A DNA stretch of 64,000 nucleotides from Coffea arabica. Taxonomy: Eukaryota > Streptophyta > Magnoliopsida > Gentianales > Rubiaceae. Where the stretch lies: positions 5,830,501 to 5,894,500 of the forward strand of contig NC_092317.1 in NCBI RefSeq assembly GCF_036785885.1, written 5' to 3'. Below the pieces are notes generated by a model. That model was not told the origin of the DNA. It ran no database searches and saw only the letters and a list, made by a program, of their open reading frames with translations. Both the position numbers and the translations under genes were made by a program. Below are positions 10,640 through 19,931 of this stretch, piece by piece. How positions within the stretch are numbered: the stretch's first letter is position 1; every line of letters starts with the position of its first letter.

Positions 10640-11400
10640 CGGAGTTCCGATTTGATTGGGGAGTTTGGTCTTTGGTTTCTTTGCTTTCCGAGCTTCGTAC
10701 TCTACTGCGAGGGGGGCTTTAGTTGGGGTTTTGAAAATACTCGGGCCGTAGAACAATAGCGAGTCTTCTTTCGGCTGGTCGGGTCAGTAACGGGTCGGGT
10801 CGGTGCGTTTAATTTTGAGGATTTTTTTAGTGGCAAGGAATTGGGGTGATGAATTCCTTCTTTTTTTTTTTTACCCATAAAGAGAATTTTTTTTTCCAAA
10901 AGTAAAAAAGTTTTTGGGTTACCTATTTTAGAATTTTAACTATAAGCAACAAAATAACAATTATATGAGTACGACCCCATTAATATGGTATTGGTAGAAT
11001 GACCTCATTCTTCTTACATAGTGTCTTCTTTTCCTTCTCCCCTAAACTCCCAAACCAAGCCATACTTTTCTCTCTCCTTTTGGGCTGGGATAAAATTAAA
11101 TTTTAGGAGTAAATCTTTGAGATCCAAGAATAACAAGTTGGAAAAAACTGCCATATAGAGAATTGGGCTTCAATTTTCACGTCTCCACTAAAGTACGTTT
11201 GCTGACCCAAAAAAAAGAAACTTTGTAGACGGACCAAATGAGCCAGCCAACGATGAATTTAGAAAATACATAATCATAATATATATATTCATGTGCATGC
11301 CTCATTCAGAACCAACTACTCACATATAAACCGCAGCAAATGGCCAATAAGGGAGGTGATAATAGATTATTCATATAGAGAGGAGATTAAGATAGGGTAG
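10640..11400. other. ARP4 5' flank and ARP4-CLPS1 intergenic spacer
   Basis: This lies between the ARP4 start codon and the 3' end of CLPS1, with both genes on the minus strand. It must contain the ARP4 promoter and leader. Homopolymer A/T tracts near 10862-10900 and an AT-rich stretch near 11270-11290 are visible. I recognise no gene, repeat family or convincing TATA element. Confidence 0.5.
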
Positions 11401-11560
11401 CTGGTATATTGGCACTGATACCCTCATCTTGGTCTACAGATTCAAAGTCCTAGTGCATGTCGACTGATTGAGATGCTAGCTTTCAAGCTTCTATATACAT
11501 GTGCAAGTCCTAGTAATGCAGATCCATTACAACTCCCCAAAGTAATGAAATCTGATATGT

Positions 11561-14097
11561 TCAACAACCTCCACTGGCAGGTTCAATTGAGCTCAGGAGG
11601 CCGTTGCCTCTCAGCTGCATGCAGTGGTCTTCTGCGTCTACTTGACCACAGATTATCACCACCGACAAGCCATTGTAATGTGCCTCTTGCATGATATTCA
11701 CGGCATTGTCCAGAGTCATCCCAGGTATGACTTTCATCAGCACTTGCACAACATACTCCCTCTTGTTGTAATTGTCATTGTGCAGTAGCACCCGGTAAGG
11801 CGGAGACGTTTTCCTTGATTTCCTGGAAAACAAAGTGGAGTAATCTTCATGCAACATATCCCTAATTGTTTATAGAATCTACCAATTTCAACTATCATGC
11901 ACCACTTTCAAAATGAAAGGCATCATCCAATTCATTCAGGTTTTTGGTGGCTTTACTTTTCCGTCCCTTTTATTTGTTCTTTTTCTGTCTCTGTTTGATG
12001 GGAGAAGGGGGAGGTGGGAGGGAAATTTTAGCAATAGGTATCCACAAGAATGAAAACAACAATGAACATCGCATGGCAGGAAACGATAAGAGGTTCTTCA
12101 AGCTGTTCTCTTCTTTCTAGACATTTTATGGTTACTCTTCAGCAGAAAAATAAATATATCACTGGTTAGCTCTTACTCTGTCAATCATACATAAAATTTC
12201 GACAATTTCTTGTTGACAATATGCCTTGCTTAAAAGTTGCCAATGCTGAATATTTTTAAAAGCCAGTCATCTCGGAAAAAAATCTTTAAAAGTACCATTT
12301 CAGATCAGTTTCTTTCAGCTTGAAGCTAGTTGTAGAGAATAGAAAGCAAAAGAGAACACCTCAAAATAGATTTGGACCAACAAAAACTATAATGAACTTT
12401 CACTAAAGCAAATAAGCCACTACAGCTTAGAGCGTCATCTCCCCCCAAGTTGTTCAGTCAATGAAGAGCAAGCAAGTCTCACCACCACATCTTTGATTTT
12501 TTATGCTGTAGTTCTTTTAGTCCAGCTCTAAACAGCTGAAAGTGCTACCAGATGTGCACTGTATGGTATGAATAGCAAGAAGAATGCCAAATTATATAAG
12601 CCCAATAAAAATTCCAAACTACTCAGGTCTGAAAGCTCCACCACACTGTTAAAAACCCTCAGCTCTATGTAAGTGTCAGACGTCTTGTTCTTTAGTCCTA
12701 TCCCATATAGTATACAACTGTTCAACTCACTGTGTGTGTGTGTGTGTATATATATATATTATCCAAGTTAATATAAAACATTAAAGAGAGAGAGAGAAAG
12801 AGCTAAAGAGGACCTCGGAAACACAAGATACAACTTTGTTGTGGAAAAGTCAAAGTAGTAGTATGGAATAAAGAGAGAAACAAAAATTATGTTCTTCTGC
12901 AAAAGAAAAAAAGAGCCACAACATTGCCGAACCATGGAAAAAAGTTACAAGTTTAAACTACCAGACCTCAAGTCAAATTCTGATTCACGACCAGGAGCTG
13001 TTCTCTCTATGACAGGCTTATCCAACACCCCAGCGCCTTTCCCAGCTCCTGCAATTGGCATTGTCATAAAGTTGCTCCTGCTTCTCCATTGTTTTTGAAG
13101 AGAATATTTATCTCCTGTGGACCATAATACTATCAGCATGCATATAAAAAATTAATCACCAATAGCATAAATGCCCAGTGATTGGAAACTGATAATAGGG
13201 ATGCTGCTGAGGTTGTTTATTAGCTAGAGAAAAGAAAAAATATTTGAACCAAAATTACAAGATGGAATGGGGACAGGGGGCCAGAATATTATCCTAAAAC
13301 ATAGCAGGGTATCCAAAGGTTTGCAAGCCACAAAGAACACTACAAACGAAACAAGTGCAAGTATTCACAAAAGAAAGGCCTATTTTAACAGATGTTCAGA
13401 AGTCATGCAACAGATAACTTTTCTCCTTTCCATGGCCTAGATTCAGTGAGATATCTATATTCTCACGAGTAACCATAGCGGCTCTGATCGAGATTCAAAG
13501 CTTCAGCTTGACATAGATTCGGTCTGATTCTTTCCAATTCCCATATTTGCAACCACACGGAAAAAATTACTATCTCACTATACCTACACACACTACTATT
13601 TCAACTTATAACATCTGAATTGTGATACAATAAAATCACTAAACAATTGCATGCTCAAGTAATTTCTTTTTAATCAGCAAATTCAATAACATTAGCAGTA
13701 CAGATTATATTAGTTTATCTCCAATAAACCTATATCCCAAATCTAAGTATTGAAGTTATCATCTGAAAAATCCTTCTCCAATAGCACTTACCTAACAAAA
13801 CAAAGCAAATTCCACATTCATCATGCAAATTACCGGGCTTCTACAGCTTAATTCGTTTGACACTATTAGTTCCCATTTACCAAGAATTGTCACAAACCAA
13901 CATCACATCCCTGTTGCTACATGTTCTAAAATCAAAAGAAATTTCAGTTCAGCCAGCAATTTATTTCTTATGGGTTGTAACCCCAATAACAGGATGAATA
14001 AAACGAAGAAGAAAGAAGATGGAGCTCGGATACCGGGTTTGGGCTGGAGTAACGGGTTGGGGGAGAGAGCAACTCGACTGCAGATGGTGGTCTCCAT
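11561..14097 (-). CDS. CLPS1: ATP-dependent Clp protease adaptor CLPS1, chloroplastic
   Basis: ClpS is the N-end-rule adaptor that hands substrates with bulky N-terminal residues to the ClpC-ClpP protease; the plant form works in the chloroplast stroma. Three coding exons: 14097-14034, 13114-12967 and 11822-11561, giving 157 residues, close to the usual plant length. The N-terminal part (METTICSRVALSP, then basic and Ser-rich) looks like a transit peptide. The ClpS core starts around residue 78 with PPYRVLLHNDNYNKREYVV and continues VIPGMTLDNAVNIMQEAHYNG. The family's substrate-pocket residues are present as N86, D87 and H119. The C terminus reads MQLRGNGLLSSIEP. All junctions are in frame with GT/AG introns. 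The second intron is about 1.1 kb and the first about 0.9 kb. It appears intact. Confidence 0.95.
12734..12760. repeat. Short (GT)n(AT)n microsatellite in CLPS1 intron
   Basis: About eight GT units followed by five AT units, within the second intron of the minus-strand CLPS1 gene. Confidence 0.9.
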
Positions 14098-14131
14098 TAA
14101 TGGGCCTCTGTCTGTAGCCTCGTCGTCCTAC

Positions 14132-14157
14132 ACCACACACACACACACACACACACG
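14132..14157. repeat. (CA)n microsatellite in the CLPS1 leader or promoter
   Basis: About ten CA dinucleotides some 40 bp upstream of the CLPS1 start codon, probably within the 5' leader. On the sense strand it reads (TG)n. Confidence 0.85.
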
Positions 14158-14350
14158 CAGTCGCAGTGTATTATTGTTCTTCAGTCAGGTGCCAACAAAA
14201 TTTCTGCTCCACTTCTAAAATATTTGGTGGCTCCGGGCTCGTGTTAATTTTGGACACAATTATTTCCTGATTTTCCTTTGGTTTTATCTATTTACAAGGG
14301 ATAAATGCTAGGGGTAAACGATGTCGCAATGTGTGAAATTCTAGGAGGAA

Positions 14351-14600
14351 GGTAAAATTACTGGAAGCCCCTTCAGTAACCTATAAAGTTCAAGGCAAAA
14401 AATCCCAGCAGTTATTAAACTATCTGCGGAATCATATTTTGGCTATCAAATTATTTTTTATCAATAATTGGCCACTAAACAATTTAATCCATTAACCCGT
14501 GACCATTTCGTCGTTAATTACTTTTAAGTTCTAAAATTAGCATTACACGTGGCAATGTCCGAGGATAATTTTGTCCAATAATTTTTTTTGGTCAAGGATT
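14351..14600 (+). repeat. Left arm of a long inverted repeat (MULE-like terminus)
   Basis: The block around 14395-14560 matches the reverse complement of about 17010-17190 at roughly 80 percent by eye. Shared blocks include CATATTTTGG, CAAATTATTTTTTAT, AACAATTTAATCC and AAGTTCTAAAATTAGCA. The outer sequence ACTGGAAGCCCCTTCAGTAA has the look of a plant MULE terminus. No clear target duplication was found. Confidence 0.6.
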
Positions 14601-14680
14601 GAGAGTAGTTATCACAAGAAGCTACGTGTAAAAAAAAAAACCACAAGAATTACCCAAACTCCCTTTACATGTAACAAAAC

Positions 14681-15430
14681 TAAGGATGGCAATGGGGGCG
14701 GGTGCTATCCTTGACCAAAAACCGCCCGCGGAGGGCTAATGGGGAGGGGGTTGGGGCGGGGAAGTGGGGAATTTTTTCCCCCCGCTTAGAAAAGGGGCGG
14801 GGGGCGGGGGAGTGTACCCCCGCCCCGCCACCCGCTTTAAAAACATAAATATATATGTATATAATTATATATATAATATATAATTTAATTAGTTACAAAC
14901 TTATGAAAATGATATTATTAGTTATATGTATTATATAATGTCTATTAGTATATATAATATAATTGATATTATTAATTATACTAATAATTATATATGTGTA
15001 CTAATACAAATTATTAATTGGTTATACTAAATTTGCTAATATAAATTTATTAATACATTTATACTAAATTCCTAATTACACTTAATACAATACATTTTTT
15101 TCTTAAAAAAAGCACAAGTACAATAATAAATTAGTGATTGTATTTGTGCCAAAAATGAAAACTTGACTACTTGATTATATTCATTTCATCATATTGGATT
15201 GTATTCAAATAATTTTTATTTGATTGTTTTTATAAGTTTCAATTGTAAAATTACAATGAATAATAATTTGATGATGTTTTGATATTTTAGTACTTGATTA
15301 TTTGCTAAAATTTAACCATAATAAAATTATATAACAATTTTTTATTAACCCCACGGGAGAAACGGGGCGGGGCGGGGGGAGTGGAGGACGGGGGATGGGG
15401 GAGGGGTCCCCCGCCCCGTTGCCATCCCTA
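14681..15430 (+). mobile_element. hAT-type MITE with GC-rich ends, copy A
   Basis: Ends TAAGGATGGCAATGGGGGCG and its inverse CCGTTGCCATCCCTA are flanked by a perfect 8-bp duplication AACAAAAC (14673-14680 and 15431-15438). The first and last 100 bp or so are runs of G or C, and the centre is extremely AT-rich. A second copy in opposite orientation lies at 15814-16500. Confidence 0.85.
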
Positions 15431-15553
15431 AACAAAACCACTTACCACAACTAAACAAAACTCAACTGGTAAATTAACCCAAAAAATTGTCAGAAGCAGA
15501 AAAAGAAAACGTGAACAATTTTTTGCTGAAACAGAACAAAATCCCTGAAATCA

Positions 15554-16958
15554 CTACTTCCTAATGTCCTGGACCTTGTACCATCCCTTCTTGCATGAAT
15601 CTCCAACAATCTTCCCCCCTTCCTGGAAAAGGATCTTCAATTCCTTGGCCCTTTCCTTCACTTTATGCTCAAAGCTCCCCATTTCTTGAAAAACAAGAGC
15701 AAAGAAGAGAAATAGAGGCAGGCAAAAGAGTTTCTAAATTGAGCAGGTGGGCTTATGAAAAGTGCGTGAACAGCTGCTCATTGTCCAGCAATTTACTGAC
15801 CCTACAACTCAACTAGGGATGGCAATGGGGCGGGGGTGGGGCGGGGGATCCTTCCCCCGTCCCCCGCCCCATTGCCTATTAGTTACCCCCATCCCCCGCC
15901 CCATCCCCCGCTTCGACTTCCCCCGCCCCGCCCCGCATCCCTCGCGGGGGCACCCGCGGGGGTTAAAAAAAATTTATTATATAATTTATTATAATTAAAT
16001 TTGAACAAATAATCAAGTACTAAAATATCAACATATCATCAAATTATTATTCATCGTAACTTTACAATTGAAACTCATAAAAATAATTAAACAAAAGTTA
16101 TTTGAATACAATCTAATATGATAAAAAAGTATAACTAAAATAATCAAATTTTCGTTTTTGATACAAATACATTCACTAAATTGTTATTATGCTTTTTTGG
16201 AAAAAAATGTTATTGTATTAAGTGTAGTTAGAAATTTAATATAAATGTATTAATAAATTTAGTATAAATAGTTAATAATTTTTATTAATAAACATGTATA
16301 ATTAGTAATATAATTAATAATATCATTATATATATAATTATGTATATATATATTTTTTAAATTTTAAACGGGGGACGGGGCGGGGGAATATACCCCCGTT
16401 CCCCGCCCCGTTTCTAAACCGGGGGGGATTTTTTCCCCCCGCCCCGGTAGTCCCCCGCGGGGCGGGTGCCCGCCGGGGACCCGCCCCATTGCCATCCCTA
16501 AACTCAACTCCTTTGTTTGTTCGTAAATAACAACTGTGTGTATGCTTGAGACCTCGTTGCCAGGTAGCTGGCACAATAGCCGCGATTTCAGAAAGATGCT
16601 CCCTTTCCTTGCCAATGTTATTATTATCCTCCGGGTGTCCCTCCCGTTCAATTTGATTAAAGTGGGGCTCGATTTTGTGGCACGCCGAAGCAGCCTTGGC
16701 TATGTTGCTAGGCGGGAGTGGAGTTTGGGGGACGTCTGCTTCAGCTGCAGCAACCGGCAGTCCTCTGGTTGAACGGGGAGTCCTGGTGGAAGGATGTGAA
16801 GTAGTTTCGAATTCATCTTCTTGGACCGTCACAGTGGCCTTCCGGTGGGTGGTGGCGGTTCCTCTGGCAGCGGTGCGAGGAACGCTGAGGGATGCGACTT
16901 GGGGTTTGGCTGGCGACTCGGTGGAAGATGCTGAAGGTCCAGCAACTCCTCTATTGTT
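15554..16958 (-). pseudogene. Two-exon gene fragment inside an inverted-repeat element
   Basis: On the minus strand, an exon at 16958-16553 (after acceptor TTTCAG, ending CGAG before GT) joins in frame to an exon at 15684-15554 that ends in TAG. Together they give about 178 residues without a start codon. The N-terminal part is Ser/Thr/Pro-rich. The middle reads ACHKIEPHFNQIEREGH and EREHLSEIAAIVPATWQR. The basic C terminus reads KVKERAKELKILFQEG and GDSCKKGWYKVQDIRK. I do not recognise the family. The intron is occupied by the hAT MITE at 15814-16500, and the 5' side stops at the right arm of the long inverted repeat. It is therefore probably the captured C-terminal part of a host gene and not a whole gene. 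Confidence 0.5.
15814..16500 (-). mobile_element. hAT-type MITE with GC-rich ends, copy B
   Basis: Terminal repeats TAGGGATGGCAATGGGGCGG and its inverse CATTGCCATCCCTA, with a perfect 8-bp duplication AACTCAAC (15806-15813 and 16501-16508). The AT-rich core matches the reverse complement of copy A at 14681-15430. Open frames reading through its GC-rich ends are Gly/Arg/Pro-rich artefacts. Confidence 0.88.
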
Positions 16959-16999
16959 CTGAAATTAGCCGTATCGGACTTTTAGGGTCAGTAAATTGC

Positions 17000-17213
17000 T
17001 GCACAAATTTGTCCTGGACATTACCTCGTGTTTTGCTAATTTTAGAACTTAAGAGCAATTAACAATGAAATGGTTAAGGCTTAACGGATTAAATTGTTTA
17101 ATAGCCAATTATTAATAAAAAATAATTTGATGGCCAAAATATGATCCCACCAATAGTTTAATGGCCACTGAGGTTTTTTGCTCTAAAGTGCATGTACTCC
17201 CCCAATTAGTACT
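17000..17213 (-). repeat. Right arm of the long inverted repeat (MULE-like terminus)
   Basis: The reverse complement of this block aligns with 14395-14600. It shares CATATTTTGGCCATCAAATT, TAATAATTGGC and AAACAATTTAATCC with small differences. Just inside it, GGGTCAGTAAATTGCTG at about 16984-17000 recurs in inverse orientation at about 15786-15802. Confidence 0.6.
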
Positions 17214-18197
17214 ATCCATTATTAGCAATTAAAATGGGTGAGGCACACTTTATGTTTTTTTTTTCACAATGATAATATTTTTATAATCTAATCTATCATA
17301 TTTTACAGAGCAAGGAGCCTAAAGAAATTGTGCAAAGGATAAACAGGTATATAGATCTGACTAGAAGAGAGAAGTGTTATAACATCTCTTTTAAATTTTT
17401 TTCACTACGGGTAAAACACGCTATATGTGTATGCATACTTTATGAAAAAAGATAAATAATGAAACGACTTTATGTCAAAGCAACTATTGATGTGAGAAGA
17501 GGACAATGTGATAACAAAGCAATTGTTATCATTTTGCTCTTAATGATAATGGTAAATTTAAGTAAATTTGATAATTCAAAATAATAACATATTTTGTTAA
17601 CGCTAAACCGTGCTCATGCTTTATGTATAAAAATAGATATAATGATGAACACCGTAACCCACTCAAGCTGGTTTGATTTGATGTTGATTCGTTGTGTATA
17701 GTAAAAGATTCAGTTTAAAATCTTGATTTTGTAAATTTGATTAATGAATATAAATTTATTATTGAATAACTTTTTTCATATACTGTCAGTGTATAATATT
17801 GTTTATATTAATAGATTTAGATTATGTTACATAACATAAATTTAAATTTGAAATTTAAATCATGCATATGTAGCATACATCTAAAGTTGCTGGTATAAAA
17901 AAAATTATTATACTATCTGTGCATAAAATGGTAATCCTTTATTATTTGTTGTCTTATGCTCAATTACATATATATTTTTTCAATTATATAAAAGATTGTT
18001 TCAACTCTATCTTGCAGTTAGTGCCAATCTCTCAATTCCGTTGTAATGGAATTGAATAAGGAATTATCAAATTAAGAAAGAACAAGATGGAGAAATAGAG
18101 AGGAAAGAGGAATAAATTAGTATTACAAGAACAGAAAAAGAGAGAAACTTTACCAATATTGAGATCATGTACAAACGTTGCGTCATTTATACTAAGA
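17214..18197. other. AT-rich spacer, nothing recognised
   Basis: No gene, repeat boundary or RNA gene could be supported. Open frames here are short and AT-driven. Confidence 0.5.
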
Positions 18198-18206
18198 TAG
18201 ATTATA

Positions 18207-19024
18207 GGGATAATTTCATAAACCTTCCCTGAGGTTTCTGACAATTTCATTGAACTTCCCTGAAATTTGAAAAATTACACCTATCTCCCTTGATTTGATA
18301 GTTTTAGTAACAAAATTTTAAAATAATATTGATTTGGTCAAATTTTTAAATGAATATCCAAAAATGCCCTTGTGTAGTGAGTTTTAATTTATTTTCCTAT
18401 ACAATTATAAGATTATCTAGTATAATTATAAGGAAAATGTGTCAAAATTTTCATGTCCATACCTACTACTTGATAAACAACTATAATAATAATTTTATCT
18501 ATATGATAGGATACTTTTGATGGTATTTTATTATAGATTTGGATTTATACGATAGAAAAGAAAATGTCAAAATAATGGATTTAGAGTTGAATTTTTTGAG
18601 TAGTGGGATTATCATAATTTAGTAGTGATTTTGGGTCATTTATGTTTGATTTATTGTTAATTTTAATATCAGAAAATAGAAAACAAAAATTAGCAAAAAA
18701 ACATTGGATTACGTATAAAGTTAACTCATAAAAAAAAATCACTAGTTCGACATTTTGTTACAATAGAAATTAAAAGATAATAGTAGTAGTTCTACAATTT
18801 TATTGGCAAAAAATTAAAATAAAAAGGAATAAGAAGGAAAAAGAATGAAAAAAATAATTTTAAAAGTCATTCTAAATATAAGCATACCAAACAAAGGTTC
18901 ATTAAAATATTTAAGGGTAGTATTATCATTTTAAATGACAAGGGAGGTACATGTAATTTTAAAAACCTCGAAGGAGCTAAATGAAATTGTTAAAAACCTC
19001 AACGGAGGTTTCTGAAATTATCCC
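18207..19024. mobile_element. MULE-like non-autonomous element with perfect 9-bp target duplication
   Basis: The left end GGGATAATTTCATAAACCTT and right end GGTTTCTGAAATTATCCC form terminal inverted repeats. The flanks are TAGATTATA at 18198-18206 and 19025-19033. It is 818 bp, AT-rich and has no coding capacity. Same family as 34-1143 and 3600-5097. Confidence 0.9.
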
Positions 19025-19109
19025 TAGATTATAATATATCGATCATTGTTAACAAAGTAATGGAAGGTTCAACCAAACATAGAACACTGCTGCTTATGAG
19101 TTATGACAC

Positions 19110-19451
19110 TACTAATGACGGGCACAAAAGGCACAAGAAAATCTTAAAATGGTACTACCACTGCTAGTACCAGTCAAGAAACTGCAAGATGAAGCTGAAG
19201 CAGTAAGACTAGCATTAATCAAGGCAAAAGAGCAGCAATGGCGGAAAATTAGAGTTAGTTCTGGAAACAAACAGCTCATCTTCATGATTAGAGCAAGGAC
19301 GGTGAAAGACATTAGAATGTCTACATTGATGGAAGATACAAATAACTTAGCTAGTTTGTTTCAATTGTACTCCTTTTGTGTGAGAAATATCGATAGTATG
19401 GATCTATATAAAAGCATTAGAGAATATGCAGTAGGGCATATTAATAGATGA
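19110..19451 (+). pseudogene. Remnant of an RNase H-like (RVT_3) domain of a LINE-type element
   Basis: The frame reads EAEAVRLALIKAKEQQWRKI, then STLMEDTNNLASLFQLYSFC, then a degenerate LYKSIREYAVGHINR and stop. This resembles the C-terminal half of plant LINE RNase H domains (pattern EA.A...AL..A...W..I...S, then L..D...L...F..C.F), with some expected acidic positions lost (VSSGN where SDS is usual). No start, no reverse transcriptase and no first half of the domain are present. An AATAAA-containing AT-rich tail follows at 19530-19560. I infer a dead fragment. Confidence 0.55.
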
Positions 19452-19931
19452 GAAAATGATTTTTTTACTATTTAAGTGTCGAGGTACACTTATATAAAGA
19501 TAATTGAACTCTACTATAAAGTTTTGATATATTAATAAAAGCTTCTATCATTTTTTAAAAAGAAAAATTCCAGTACCAATCAAGTGAGACATTTGGTTCG
19601 GTTTAGGAAGGCCACACAAAGGTTTACTTTCGGGACAGGGCCATGCTAAGGTTTTTGTTGATATTTGTGTAACGGATTGCTCAAATGCGTGCATACATTG
19701 CTTAGGATTAGACTAGTCTACAAGGGTGTTGCACTTTGGCCCCTAATCCCCAGCTCCAAGCAACGCCTTCAACTAACTTTGGCGCTCAGATTCACCACCT
19801 CCACACGAACTCAATCCTACTCCCAATCGTACTACGTTACTGTACAATATAGTACCTATCTCTACTGCTCGCTCTCCAAAGTCCAAAGTTACCTCCTGCA
19901 CCTGGGCTTCTACCCCTACTACTTTCAATCA

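Noticed and set aside
16675-16962. Plus-strand open frame of 95 codons
   Set aside because: It is the antisense shadow of the minus-strand gene-fragment exon at 16958-16553; its composition is not protein-like and no splice partners exist.
19665-19931. Upstream in-frame extension of the CCR4-3 first exon
   Set aside because: It contains no ATG (only a TTG at the left edge) and does not resemble the family N terminus. It is most likely 5' leader, with the start at 19932.
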